In this document: one piece after another, positions 24,575 to 33,687 of the stretch
How positions within the stretch are numbered: position 1 is the stretch's first letter
How the letters are laid out: every line of letters begins with the position of its first letter
Source: a virus
IMG/VR virus record: IMGVR_UViG_3300005915_000047
Span: 1 to 39,443 of that record
DNA: 39,443 bases
Direction: 5' to 3' (one strand)
Notes under the pieces: generated by a model
Databases searched by the model: none
Seen by the model: the letters and a program-made list of their open reading frames with translations, nothing else
Told to the model about the DNA's origin: nothing
Program-made: the position numbers and the translations under genes

Positions 24575-25941
24575 CTAGCTGTTTCTCTCCACCACGCACC
24601 ATCAAAGACTAGTGTCAGTGTATCTCCAGCTGTAGCAGAAAAATTACCTGCACCTGCTAATTGAAAGCCAAAATAGCTGGAACCAGCAGCAGTATTGTGA
24701 GTTACCTGTACACTTCCATCAAATTGTAATGTTACCTCTGAACCAGCAGTCCACCCAGTACCAAGTATTCTTTGAGTTTCTGTTGTTCCAGTAATATCAA
24801 AGTAATTACCTTGCAAAAGTGTAATATCGTTTGCAGAAGCTACATCAGTTCCTTGAACTCCCAGAATACGACCAACTATACCCAAATTACCATCATCATA
24901 AAGTCTAAATTTTTCATCACCAGCATTATTCAAGAAAGCTAAATCAGCACTTGGACTAGCACCAGCATTTGCCAAAGCTTGCATTGAATAATAAACACCC
25001 TGTCCTTCTTCATCACCAGTATTCCAAGCATTTGCTTCAAAAGAAATTAAATTACCATCTACTTCCTGTGTACCAACTTCGGCTTCTCCAACTATATCAA
25101 AAGTCAAACCATTATCACTAAAGGCGATAAATGCTTTTTCTAAAGAAAAGTCATCTGAAAGCCATCTAACTTTAAATTCACCAAAAGCCCCTGAACTATT
25201 ATCCCCATCTTGACCCTCTACTAAAAATGCAAAAGCACCATTAACCGCTGCTGTAGTATCAGTATTCCAAGCTGAAGTTTCATACCAAGGTAAAACTGTA
25301 CTAGAAGCATCATCTGCTCCTGTGGCTAAACCGCTTCTACCATAGATTATTTTACTTGGCAAACCATCGCCTTCTGTACTACCAGAAGCTGCATATTTGT
25401 ATTCATAAGACCCTCCATTGTCGTCACTATCCGTTCCTGCTGCGGTTTGATAAATAATATTTTTACCATTACCAGAAGCATCGTGAGCAGAATTAGCAAT
25501 TACCAAATCGTATAAACCACTCTTTGTGATGTCAGCAGAGAAGTTACCTACTAATGATAATCCTAAATGTTGACCAGAACCACCAAGAGCATCGTCTAAT
25601 TGAGCACCAAAAGCATAAGTATAAGAATTAGCATTATCTGTGGCATCCGTTGTAATCAAAGCTCCATAAGCACCCCTACCGCCAGCCACTCCTAACCCTT
25701 TGGATACTAGGCTTACTTGTTTAACCGCTGATACTCCTGTACCAGAAAAATAACCAGTAGAGTAGTCTGTATAATAAGCACCTGTGACTGGTGTAGCTGA
25801 AGCTCCTAATTGGAATGTTGCAAGATTAGAAACTCTTGCTGTTGTATCTAAAAAAGATAAACCATCGCCAGCTATTCTTTGTGTAATTGTAGTCCCTGAC
25901 CTCTTAAAAGGTGGCCATGGTCTTGTTACTATATTATCCAT
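24562..25941 (-). CDS. Tail appendage/fibre-like protein, 459 aa
   Basis: The beta-rich, Gly/Thr/Asp-rich protein ends in a module (about residues 375-459) containing FDITGTTETQRILGTGWTAG and HNTAAGSSYFGFQLAGAGNF before TLVFDGAWWRETART. This C-terminal pattern recurs in many phage fibre and appendage proteins. The N-terminus is Pro/Trp-rich (VTRPWPPFKRSG). It lies between a structural 379-aa protein and the lysis genes and probably is an external virion component. Confidence 0.62.
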   Translation of the reverse strand: MDNIVTRPWPPFKRSGTTITQRIAGDGLSFLDTTARVSNLATFQLGASATPVTGAYYTDYSTGYFSGTGVSAVKQVSLVSKGLGVAGGRGAYGALITTDATDNANSYTYAFGAQLDDALGGSGQHLGLSLVGNFSADITKSGLYDLVIANSAHDASGNGKNIIYQTAAGTDSDDNGGSYEYKYAASGSTEGDGLPSKIIYGRSGLATGADDASSTVLPWYETSAWNTDTTAAVNGAFAFLVEGQDGDNSSGAFGEFKVRWLSDDFSLEKAFIAFSDNGLTFDIVGEAEVGTQEVDGNLISFEANAWNTGDEEGQGVYYSMQALANAGASPSADLAFLNNAGDEKFRLYDDGNLGIVGRILGVQGTDVASANDITLLQGNYFDITGTTETQRILGTGWTAGSEVTLQFDGSVQVTHNTAAGSSYFGFQLAGAGNFSATAGDTLTLVFDGAWWRETARTAI

Positions 25942-25981
25942 ATAAATTTAATATAAACCGAATGATTACGGTATAAATGAA

Positions 25982-27121
25982 TTATGACATTGCAAGATAG
26001 TCGACACCTTCACCATTTGTTGTGGCGTCGATATAAACTGTTGCCCTATCAGCGATATTCAAAGTTACACTATCATTTGCTGAAAGTATAATTTGTTGAC
26101 TTGTTGTTTTATCCACAGCACTATCTCCGACATAAATATCATTTGTATTTCCTGCTTTTGCTCTAATGTAGATTGACTTAGTAGCTAAAGTGGTCCCCAA
26201 GGCTTCGGCTGTTCCTCCAGTTGTAACTGTTTTATTGCCACCTGTAAGAGTCGTGGGAATGTCGTTAACACTACCATCCGCATTAACATTTTGAACTGCT
26301 ATTACTTTTGTAGCTGTTGTCCGTGCTGTATCTGCTGCTTCTATCGAAGCTCTTTCATCGGTCGATGCATTTTTTAATTCTACAGCACCTATCTGAATAT
26401 CAGCTGCCAAAACAATTCTACCATTAGCATCTAAAAGAATTGGTAATGCATCTCCGTCATCATAAGTTGTAGGAGTTGACATATATTTACCAGCAATCGG
26501 CACAAGAGGAGTCGCAGTTCCAAAAGCGGCATTCATAGCTGGAACATCTGTTCCACCAACTTCATCTATATTTACATCCGAAGCTATGATAGTTGTACCA
26601 CCAGCTTGATTTTGTAATACCATGTATGAAACAGAAGTCAAAGTTGTAGTTACAGTTTTCTTTACACCATAAATCATACCTGTCGAATAATCAACACAAT
26701 ATTCTCCATTAGAAAATCCAGCTGTAATTTGTTCTGCCCTTGTTGTACCAGCAACTGTATCATTTAATTCTCCTATATTCCAAGGGAATTCTACCTCTGT
26801 TGTTAAAGCTGTGGATGTGAAAGCAAGCGAAGTATCATTATAAGTCGCCTGTAAAAATCCAGCTTCATTTTTTATATTATCGTAAGTCAACTTTGCTTCA
26901 ACTACAACACCAGCAGCTTGGCCAGCGTCAGAAGTTCTAGTACCTGTACTCCAGTAATATAGTTGAATTGCTGCAGGTTCAGTTACTGAAACTATGCTTG
27001 AAGAAGCCCCTTTATCATCTACAGGCATGCCACGTTGATTGCTTACCTGGTTCTGTTCCTTTAATAACATATTAATCACATTATTAGAGAGATAACGCAA
27101 TGGTTGCCCCAATCTCTCCAA
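25982..27121 (-). CDS. Structural protein, 379 aa (start ambiguous)
   Basis: A beta-rich, Thr/Ala/Asp-rich protein with Tyr/Trp strands (AAIQLYYWSTGTRTSD) and a C-terminal half typical of phage head or appendage proteins. No diagnostic motif was found. The frame opens with TTG at 27121, 2 bp after the upstream stop; the first ATG is at 27070 (attaatATG context, MLLKEQNQ), which would give 362 aa. I keep the longer form but regard the ATG start as nearly as likely. Confidence 0.6.
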   Translation of the reverse strand: MERLGQPLRYLSNNVINMLLKEQNQVSNQRGMPVDDKGASSSIVSVTEPAAIQLYYWSTGTRTSDAGQAAGVVVEAKLTYDNIKNEAGFLQATYNDTSLAFTSTALTTEVEFPWNIGELNDTVAGTTRAEQITAGFSNGEYCVDYSTGMIYGVKKTVTTTLTSVSYMVLQNQAGGTTIIASDVNIDEVGGTDVPAMNAAFGTATPLVPIAGKYMSTPTTYDDGDALPILLDANGRIVLAADIQIGAVELKNASTDERASIEAADTARTTATKVIAVQNVNADGSVNDIPTTLTGGNKTVTTGGTAEALGTTLATKSIYIRAKAGNTNDIYVGDSAVDKTTSQQIILSANDSVTLNIADRATVYIDATTNGEGVDYLAMS

Positions 27122-27123
27122 AA

Positions 27124-27438
27124 TTAAATTAAAACTCTATCTACTAACATTAAATCTGCCATTTCCCTATGAATTTCTCGATCACCCACGGTTGTTCTAA
27201 GTCGTTTATTATTTTCCATAATCTCGCCTATAGTGTCGTGTCTTTGATGATCCATGGCAGACAATTTTTTAATTACCCAATCTCCACTACCTATAAATGA
27301 ATTCTTTATTGTAAGGACATCATTTATCTTTTTTTTAAAGTATGGACTTGTACGAGTGATAATAACTTCACCACTCATTGCTTTCCTTACCTCAAGAAAG
27401 TTATCATACATCTTCAATTTTTTGGATAATTTTTTCAT
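27124..27438 (-). CDS. Basic hypothetical protein, 104 aa
   Basis: Lys/Arg-rich, alpha/beta soluble protein (SKKLKMYDNFLEVRKAMSGE start), probably a head-to-tail or head-completion factor by position only. No family was recognised. It follows the KVEE repeat protein after 2 bp. Confidence 0.55.
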   Translation of the reverse strand: MKKLSKKLKMYDNFLEVRKAMSGEVIITRTSPYFKKKINDVLTIKNSFIGSGDWVIKKLSAMDHQRHDTIGEIMENNKRLRTTVGDREIHREMADLMLVDRVLI

Positions 27439-27440
27439 AC

Positions 27441-27821
27441 TTATTTTTTAGCAGGTCGGCCTCTTTTTTTAGGGGCTTCGACTACTGTTTCGTCAACTAT
27501 TTTATCTTCCTCTTCTACTTTTTCTTCTACTTTTTCTTCTACTTTTTCTTCTACTTTTTCTTCTACTTTTTCTTCTACTTTTTCTTCTACTTTTTCTTCT
27601 ACTTTTTCTTTTTTAAGTTTTGTAATCACTTCTTCTATTGGTTCTACATCTAATTTTTCTTTGTCGCTTAACATAACAACATCCATCCCCCATTTTCTTG
27701 CCGTCTTTTTAATATGTGTAGCAACTTCAGTTCTGGTCACTTCAAATTCACCAGTTGGAACATGAATATCTTTTCCAGCAAATGTCATGTCAAATGCTTC
27801 AGAATCATTTCTTAATTTCAT
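27441..27821 (-). CDS. Protein with (KVEE)8 charged repeat and AT-hook-like tail, 126 aa
   Basis: Residues 1-70 look folded (beta strands around DIHVPTGEFEVTRTEV). Eight exact KVEE units follow, forming a highly charged, probably single alpha-helical rod, then an acidic stretch. The C-terminus is KKRGRPAKK, an AT-hook-type GRP core that may touch the minor groove of A/T-rich DNA. It sits among head and appendage genes. The repeat number is likely to vary among relatives because it is encoded by an exact 12-bp tandem repeat. Confidence 0.72.
   Translation of the reverse strand: MKLRNDSEAFDMTFAGKDIHVPTGEFEVTRTEVATHIKKTARKWGMDVVMLSDKEKLDVEPIEEVITKLKKEKVEEKVEEKVEEKVEEKVEEKVEEKVEEKVEEEDKIVDETVVEAPKKRGRPAKK
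27511..27606 (-). repeat. Eight perfect tandem copies of a 12-bp unit
   Basis: The unit TCTTCTACTTTT is repeated eight times without a mismatch from 27511 to 27606, encoding KVEE units on the minus strand. The perfection at the DNA level indicates recent expansion or slippage, which could change copy number quickly. Confidence 0.95.
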
Positions 27822-27826
27822 AAGTT

Positions 27827-28210
27827 TTATATTAAAGTATAAGAGAATCCTACAACTGCTGTACCAGTACCAGCTTTGGAACCAGCGTGAGATATAAGAA
27901 TTGGAGTATCTTTTGGAACTTTTGCCAAAACCATACTACCAATATCGTATTCTTTTGAGTCTAAAGCATCCTTACTAACTTCAGATGTTGCAGTAAAATA
28001 AGCATCATCATTGGATGAACTACCAATTTTAATGGCTACACCAGTATCAGCAGAGGTTGCTTCAATATATTTCACCCATACTTTATGAATTAATATTTCG
28101 TGATTTTTGTTGTAAAGAACTATTTCTTCAGCTGCAGAACCAGATAAATCAAATAAGGTTGTATTGCAAACTGTTAATAATTCTTTATCTATATCTAATC
28201 CTGTAATCAT
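27827..28210 (-). CDS. Small structural/decoration-like protein, 127 aa
   Basis: A beta-rich, mildly acidic protein with strands such as EILIHKVWVKYIEA and VVGFSYTLI, size and composition like phage head-decoration or minor capsid proteins. It is preceded by a strong hairpin after the beta-helix protein. No motif specifies its role. Confidence 0.55.
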   Translation of the reverse strand: MITGLDIDKELLTVCNTTLFDLSGSAAEEIVLYNKNHEILIHKVWVKYIEATSADTGVAIKIGSSSNDDAYFTATSEVSKDALDSKEYDIGSMVLAKVPKDTPILISHAGSKAGTGTAVVGFSYTLI

Positions 28211-28223
28211 ATAATCTATATTT

Positions 28224-28249
28224 CCCCTCCCCTATAATTAGGGGAGGGG
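28224..28249. other. Perfect 11-bp hairpin between structural genes
   Basis: CCCCTCCCCTA-taat-TAGGGGAGGGG is a perfect 11-bp stem with a 4-nt loop, between the stop at 28260 and the start at 28210. Neither side has a terminator-like T tract, so this is more likely an mRNA-stability or partial attenuation element setting the level of the small protein downstream. Confidence 0.7.
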
Positions 28250-28259
28250 TTAATTAAAT

Positions 28260-29255
28260 CTAGGTTAAATTTGTAGCTAAACCACCAGCTGCAGCGGCAG
28301 TACCACCACTATTAGCGATTTGTACACCATCACTAGCATTATCAATTACACCAGTAGCTCCAAAGAAAGCTGGGTCTATTAGACACAACACACCTTTAAC
28401 TATAGTGCTTGGAGCAAGAACTGCATCAGTTAAGATTGTATTTGTTCCTGAAACTACTTGATGATAACCTCTAAATCCATCAATAACATTATTACATAAC
28501 ATTGCATTAACATCTTTAATTTTGATGAAACATGAAGTAGCGGCTACTCCAGTAGCTACTTTCATATTTACTCTTACATTTTCCCACATTAATTCATGTA
28601 CAGTAGTAGTAGCCCCACCAGTTTTACCATCAATTAAGATGCCATATGCTGCGGCTGAACTTGTAACGGTTGAATGACCAAATGTAAGATTTCTACCTGA
28701 ACAAGCATCTCCAGCCATCCAGAAATGAGCATGTCCAGCATCATCCAAACCTGCTGTCTTTACAGACATAAAGTTCTCGTAATATGTTCCTTCACCATTT
28801 TCAATCCAACCATAAAGAGATTCATTAGTAGTAGAAGCATTTTCTGCTTTAATATTAACAAATGAATTTCGTGTACCAGTAACAAGAACTGGAGCTAAAT
28901 CAGTAGCAACACCAGTTACTCCCATTACTATTCTTGCACTTTGTTGGATACTTCTACCACTAGCGCCAACTCCAATAAACTGAATTCTATTTTTAGCGAT
29001 AGTTAACATTGATGTCACTGTATGTTGATCTGGACTTAGTATAATTACATCATTTCTATTTGTAACTGTTTGTGCATAAGCTGCAGCAAGAGTTGTATAT
29101 AGATCGCTTGATGGAACTTTACCATTCCAATATGTATACATATTTGATGTAGCTGGAGCAACATAAAAAACTCTACCAGCTCCAACTAAACCACCACCTA
29201 AAATTTTAGATGGACTTATAGCTGCATCATTTGCAACATTTTTGTTCTTTATCAT
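28260..29255 (-). CDS. Beta-helix-like structural protein, 331 aa
   Basis: After an N-terminal arm (IKNKNVANDAAISPSKILGG), the sequence shows repeated strands and turns of a right-handed parallel beta-helix or similar fold (RNSFVNIKAENASTTNESLY, MWENVRVNMKV). The Gly/Ala-rich end resembles virion proteins. It follows the major capsid gene and may decorate the head or form an appendage. An A-rich spacer precedes its start. Confidence 0.6.
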   Translation of the reverse strand: MIKNKNVANDAAISPSKILGGGLVGAGRVFYVAPATSNMYTYWNGKVPSSDLYTTLAAAYAQTVTNRNDVIILSPDQHTVTSMLTIAKNRIQFIGVGASGRSIQQSARIVMGVTGVATDLAPVLVTGTRNSFVNIKAENASTTNESLYGWIENGEGTYYENFMSVKTAGLDDAGHAHFWMAGDACSGRNLTFGHSTVTSSAAAYGILIDGKTGGATTTVHELMWENVRVNMKVATGVAATSCFIKIKDVNAMLCNNVIDGFRGYHQVVSGTNTILTDAVLAPSTIVKGVLCLIDPAFFGATGVIDNASDGVQIANSGGTAAAAGGLATNLT

Positions 29256-29403
29256 ATTTTTTTGTTTAATTATTTAAGTGCCAAATTTATAGTTTACCCT
29301 CTTTCTAATCGACCTTTTGTAAAAAGAGATACTTAGGCCTACATTTTTTGAAGTCACATTTTCATCACTGCCCCCGTAAAGGAGCAGAGTGAAAATACTA
29401 CTT
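29256..29403 (-). other. Intergenic region after the capsid gene with a long hairpin
   Basis: No gene is supported. On the minus-strand RNA, AUUUUCA pairs with UGAAAAU outside and CUGCUCC with GGGGCAG inside, with a short bulge, spanning 29358-29396 just after the capsid stop. A T tract is absent after it, so it is either a read-through-prone terminator or a 3' stability element for the abundant capsid message. A weak TATAAA is seen upstream of the next gene, without a good -35. Confidence 0.6.
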
Positions 29404-30615
29404 TTATTTTACGACATCGCGTAAACTAGCATTTTTGTTCGGTGCGCTACATGCAAGATTTGAGTAATATCTCAAAGTTGCTTGCCATGCAGGAGTAGTA
29501 GAACTTCTATCTAAGATAGAACCATCTTCATTCAAGAATGAAATTGGAGCCAAATCTTCTACAGACATTGTAGTTGGATCGATAAAGTTCATTTCATCAT
29601 AAGGATGATCATAATCTGCTACTACTGGAATGCCACTGAAATCTACGCCTTTGAAACCACCTTTAAGTTCCATAGTTTCAGTATAACGTCTATCCGGTGT
29701 CAAAAGTTGACCATAAGCGCTAAACACATCGAAATGAGTAAGAGCATATTTTGGAGAACCTTTCTTCATTGATTCTAACATGGTTGTGTACATCAATGCT
29801 TCAGTCAAAGAACGTTGACTTGTAGAATCACTAACATAACTATTCCACCAAGTATAAGAAGAACGAGCCAAACCTTGGAATGTATCTAAATTAGCTTGAT
29901 CATCAATCAAACCTTTAAGACCCATTACTTCAACTCCAATATTAGATACAGTTGGAGTAGTACCATTGGTATGAGCTAATATGACATAATCATTATCAGC
30001 TACACCAGCATCAGAATCAACAGTAAATGTATCACCATCAGTGATAGTAGATACTAAAGAAAAAGATGTTGAAGTGGCAGTAGTTTCTGAACTTGTGAAC
30101 ATCACACCATTGCCGATTTCTAAATAATCGGTTGGATTTTTACCTACCATTGGAGTATCCAAATCAAAAGTTGGAGTACTACCTATACCATCAACACGAG
30201 CAATAGTACCGGTACCGTAACCATAACCTTGACGTGAAAGTTGGCGTTGCATATCTTCCTTTGCGCCCATGTATTCTGATTCAAGAGCATTTACTAAGTA
30301 CTCTTTTGAACGTTTTGATGCTTGCAAAGCTACATCAGTCAAAGAAATAGTTTGGAAATTATATTTCATTGTAACGTTTGCTTGTAAGTATCCTTGGTTT
30401 CCTGCTGTTGGTAAGACAACAGATTCGCTACCAGCGGCTGAACCTACATTACGAAGGTAATGTACAGTTAAGTATTTGGTAGTTGCGCCCTGGTTCTGTG
30501 CTACATTGCGTAAGATATTGTTCCACAAAACATTCTTTTCAAAGACTTGTTCGTGTACAACTTTATCATAGATACGCATCGCAGCATTAGCCAGAGTACT
30601 GTTTGTTGCACCCAT
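29404..30615 (-). CDS. Major capsid protein, HK97-fold-like
   Basis: The 403-aa protein starts with an N-arm, then VLWNNILRNVAQNQGATTKY and a spine-helix-like segment (VALQASKRSKEYLVNALESE), and ends in beta strands (TLRYYSNLACSAPN). It lies right after a scaffold-like gene and 3' of the portal. Size, position and the spine-helix/beta pattern fit an HK97-fold capsid protein. The fold was not confirmed. A long hairpin follows the stop. Confidence 0.75.
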   Translation of the reverse strand: MGATNSTLANAAMRIYDKVVHEQVFEKNVLWNNILRNVAQNQGATTKYLTVHYLRNVGSAAGSESVVLPTAGNQGYLQANVTMKYNFQTISLTDVALQASKRSKEYLVNALESEYMGAKEDMQRQLSRQGYGYGTGTIARVDGIGSTPTFDLDTPMVGKNPTDYLEIGNGVMFTSSETTATSTSFSLVSTITDGDTFTVDSDAGVADNDYVILAHTNGTTPTVSNIGVEVMGLKGLIDDQANLDTFQGLARSSYTWWNSYVSDSTSQRSLTEALMYTTMLESMKKGSPKYALTHFDVFSAYGQLLTPDRRYTETMELKGGFKGVDFSGIPVVADYDHPYDEMNFIDPTTMSVEDLAPISFLNEDGSILDRSSTTPAWQATLRYYSNLACSAPNKNASLRDVVK

Positions 30616-30634
30616 ATATTTTTATTTTACTGAA

Positions 30635-31444
30635 TTAAATATCAGCATCTGCACTGTCAATAGCTTCCACTACAGCTTTTCTAATATCAACTGGATCAGT
30701 AGAAATTTTATTTTCTCCTGGTTCGTGAACATCACTTCCAACTGAAGGTTTTTCTACATCTTGAACGTTTTTCTTACCAGAAAGTCTTTGTTTAACTTCC
30801 CAGTCAATAATCTCATTACGTTTCATTTCATTAAAAGCTTCTTTAGGTGTCAGATACAATTTACCTTGTTCTTGCTGCCATTCTAAAACCTCATTATCTT
30901 CATAAGATGGTTTGCCTTCAGCACCGTCCCACTCAGTAGAAAGTTCAGAAATCTCTTGTTTGATCATTTCTGCTTTCGATTGATTGGTAGATTCTTCTTG
31001 CTTGGCTTTTTCTTTGTCAGCCCACATTTGTTCAGCCTGTTCTTTTGTAAAAACCTCTGGTTCAAATGGAACCTTAGATTCTTCAGGTGGAACAAACACA
31101 TCTTTCAATTTACCGATAGTTTCATTGGCGGCAGATAATTGCTCTTCAAGTTCAGACATTTTTGTAGTAGTACCCTTACCAGATTCTCTTTCAATTTGAA
31201 GAGCCTTGGTAAGATTTGCTACTTGTACTTGAAGTGTGCCCTCATCTTTACTATTTTTTATATCTTCTACTTTTTCGTCAGGGGTTTTATTTGGAGCAGT
31301 ATCAGGTTTAACTTCTGGTACTACTTCAGGTGCTACCTCTGGTTTTACTCCTTCTGGAGATACTATTTCAGGTGTTTCTACTGGGGAAGAACCAGCACCG
31401 TCACCGTTAACGGCTTCTTCTACTTCCTTTCTAACATCGTCCAT
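30635..31444 (-). CDS. Capsid scaffold protein, 269 aa
   Basis: A very acidic, Pro/Val/Glu-rich first part (VAPEVVPEVKPDTAP) is followed by a coiled coil at about residues 75-115 (TTKMSELEEQLSAANETIGK) and a charged helical rest, typical for a scaffold just before the capsid gene. I place the start at ATG 31444 (MDDVRKEVEEA, ttatATG context). The in-frame ATG 31480 would add a basic 12-residue leader that clashes with the acidic N-terminus. Confidence 0.72.
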   Translation of the reverse strand: MDDVRKEVEEAVNGDGAGSSPVETPEIVSPEGVKPEVAPEVVPEVKPDTAPNKTPDEKVEDIKNSKDEGTLQVQVANLTKALQIERESGKGTTTKMSELEEQLSAANETIGKLKDVFVPPEESKVPFEPEVFTKEQAEQMWADKEKAKQEESTNQSKAEMIKQEISELSTEWDGAEGKPSYEDNEVLEWQQEQGKLYLTPKEAFNEMKRNEIIDWEVKQRLSGKKNVQDVEKPSVGSDVHEPGENKISTDPVDIRKAVVEAIDSADADI

Positions 31445-31529
31445 ATAAATACGTTTACATCTTCTAGTACTAACGACCATTTTTTAACGAGGTTGCCGTT
31501 CCTCGATATACTATCAGAATTTAATAATT

Positions 31530-31721
31530 TTATTTTGTGTAATCAAATTTTCCTTTTCTCAATCTCTTCTTCTCTGATCTTTTCATGCTAATATAATCTT
31601 TTGATTTACTATCTAATTTACCACTTTCCGCCATTCCTTTTAAATACGACGGTTTCATTTTTTCACCATATTTTTTCTTGTATTTTTTTTGCGCCCTTTT
31701 AACAGCCAATTCTCTCCTCAT
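31530..31721 (-). CDS. Strongly basic small protein, 63 aa
   Basis: Around 40 percent of residues are Lys or Arg, with no acidic stretch, so it likely binds nucleic acid or the acidic scaffold. It lies between portal and scaffold genes. In the same frame upstream, the 20-aa ORF at 31743-31805 is separated from it only by a TAA and seven sense codons. The two may once have been one gene. Confidence 0.5.
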   Translation of the reverse strand: MRRELAVKRAQKKYKKKYGEKMKPSYLKGMAESGKLDSKSKDYISMKRSEKKRLRKGKFDYTK

Positions 31722-31742
31722 TTTTGGAGTTTCAATATAATC

Positions 31743-31805
31743 TTACTTGGCCGTCTTCAATCTTGTTTTGATTGTCTTGATAAAATCACTTTTGTTTATT
31801 GCCAT
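31743..31805 (-). CDS. 20-aa micro-ORF, possibly broken N-terminus of the next gene
   Basis: The ATG at 31805 follows an aaaaatATG context after the portal gene and encodes MAINKSDFIKTIKTRLKTAK, then TAA. The same frame is open from the TAA through to the basic 63-aa protein. Either this is a leader peptide, or a nonsense change (for example CAA to TAA) has split one gene of about 91 codons. Confidence 0.4.
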   Translation of the reverse strand: MAINKSDFIKTIKTRLKTAK

Positions 31806-31826
31806 ATTTTTATAATTAGTTAATTA

Positions 31827-33686
31827 TTATTGATAATTTTCTTCAGCTTGTATATGCTCATCGAATATCTCTTGGTTTTGTTGGTAAGCATCTTGATTTT
31901 CCTGAATGAATGCCATATGGAGTTGCGTATGTTCTGGAGTCCATAAAGCTTGAGGTGTCAACGGAGGAGGTGTGCCAGCGGCCATACTCATATTTTCTTG
32001 ATCAGCTAAATCAGCCGTATCTGCCGGGCCTTCTCCTTCAGTTCTATGGCTTTCCTTTTGTTTAACCATCTCTTGTTTAAATTCTTCCTGTTTCTGTTTA
32101 TTCATTCTCTCAATAATATCACCAACATTTGAAAAGTTTAATTGCTCCAATACTGTTTGTGGATCAATCAATTTAGCTTCAGCTAATCTCATCATTCTAT
32201 CCATCTTACCCTCTTCAGAATAAGCAATCTCTGGAACAACAGTAACTCTTACAGTGCTAGGTTTAATAACAAGAGCATTCTCAGGTGCATTTTCAACATC
32301 ACCAATGAATTTAATCTTTTGACCATCTTCAATAATTTCATCAGATGCAATCTGATAATCAGATAATATCTCCAAACAAAATTCACCCATTTCAGATAAC
32401 ATTAACTCTAAATTCTCAACAGCTTCCGCTACAGTACTTGCATCAGCAGCCTGCAATGCTTCCACACCCTTACCAGACTGCAATGACCCGGGAACACGCC
32501 CTAGACTAGCTTCACGCATTCCACCTAATTCTTCAATCCATCTTTCAAGATTTGCAGTATAAGCAAATGGAGTTGACGGGAGTGGCTGTAAAGATTGCTG
32601 TGAAGGAGCAATATTACCTTTGTAATATATTTTCTCGGCTCCTTTATCAGTAATACTAGATACTTCTACACCCTGTTTAATAAGCCATTTACCTTTTAAC
32701 ATTCTTTGAATATAAGACTCAACTTGTGAAACTGTTTTATCCAAAGATTTGTTAATAGAAATAAGATCTTTTATCCATGCTTCACTATAAATAGAATTGG
32801 AAGCTTTTTCTGGGTTATAAACAAAAAATGGATAGCGTCTATAAGATGGCTCATAAACTCTAAGCAATTGATTGCCAGAGACAGTTATAACTTTCATCTT
32901 TACTTTCCCACCCTCAACCCATTTCATCCATATTTCCTTTACCAATGTAGAATCTAGTTCATCTGTACTATTGGTCCCCTCATTGTTATATTTTTCTTGC
33001 TCTAGTAATTCTTTATAATCAGAGGCTTCTTTTTTACTATCAGCTGTTATTTTTACTTTATACTTTGCATTCAAAGTAGAAATTGGTTTTTTGTAAGTTT
33101 TTATAATAAATCTACACTCTTGTACTGTGGGAGAACAAGGATCAAAAAATACATTGAAAGTATCATCTACCCAAAAATCTAAGTAATCTTCCCCATTCTT
33201 TTTAACAACTCCAGCTTCTATAATACCCACAGAGTATTTCAAAGAATTTACGATCTGGTCTGTTAGTAAACCTTTAATACCTCTAGTACGATAAACATAT
33301 TGTAAAATCTTGTTTTTTTTCTTTGCCTCATCATAAGCTTCATCAGTAACATCATCTGGATGCACTTCCCAGCGAGGTTGACTACGTTTAATAAAATTCT
33401 TAACACCACGAATTTGTGAACGAATCTTATTTACTGTACGACGAATTTCTCCATCAGAAACTGGGAGTGTTTGTACTTTATTCAAAGTTTTATTATAGAC
33501 AATCCAGTGATCACCACGAGCATAACGCTCATTAATATACCAATCACGATGTTGTTTCAAATAATATTTAACAGTACTATCACAAAGACTATCAATAAAT
33601 TTGACGACATTTTTGTCATCCTTTGTTTTTATTTTACCTTCTTTGTCTGTTTTAAATTGTATTTTCTTTAATTGTTCTAAATCCAT
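31827..33686 (-). CDS. Portal protein (P22-like), 619 aa
   Basis: Features typical of podovirus-type portals: YARGDHWIVYNKTLN near residues 54-70, then GEIRRTVNKIRSQIRGVKNF, a central beta/clip region, and a long helical C-terminus (MREASLGRVPGSLQSGKG segment before helices) ending in a Gln/Pro/Glu-rich tail. The size (619 aa) is in the usual portal range. It lies downstream of SpoVG-like and GroEL genes and its start gives TAAtATG. Confidence 0.85.
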   Translation of the reverse strand: MDLEQLKKIQFKTDKEGKIKTKDDKNVVKFIDSLCDSTVKYYLKQHRDWYINERYARGDHWIVYNKTLNKVQTLPVSDGEIRRTVNKIRSQIRGVKNFIKRSQPRWEVHPDDVTDEAYDEAKKKNKILQYVYRTRGIKGLLTDQIVNSLKYSVGIIEAGVVKKNGEDYLDFWVDDTFNVFFDPCSPTVQECRFIIKTYKKPISTLNAKYKVKITADSKKEASDYKELLEQEKYNNEGTNSTDELDSTLVKEIWMKWVEGGKVKMKVITVSGNQLLRVYEPSYRRYPFFVYNPEKASNSIYSEAWIKDLISINKSLDKTVSQVESYIQRMLKGKWLIKQGVEVSSITDKGAEKIYYKGNIAPSQQSLQPLPSTPFAYTANLERWIEELGGMREASLGRVPGSLQSGKGVEALQAADASTVAEAVENLELMLSEMGEFCLEILSDYQIASDEIIEDGQKIKFIGDVENAPENALVIKPSTVRVTVVPEIAYSEEGKMDRMMRLAEAKLIDPQTVLEQLNFSNVGDIIERMNKQKQEEFKQEMVKQKESHRTEGEGPADTADLADQENMSMAAGTPPPLTPQALWTPEHTQLHMAFIQENQDAYQQNQEIFDEHIQAEENYQ

Positions 33687-33687
33687 A

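Noticed and set aside
25194-25214. Possible fourth copy of the TTGACCCT motif in the appendage gene
   Set aside because: Only the first eight bases match and the site lies in coding sequence, so it is likely chance.
27378-27653. Plus-strand Phe/Tyr repeat frame
   Set aside because: It is the antisense reading of the 12-bp KVEE repeat on the minus strand.
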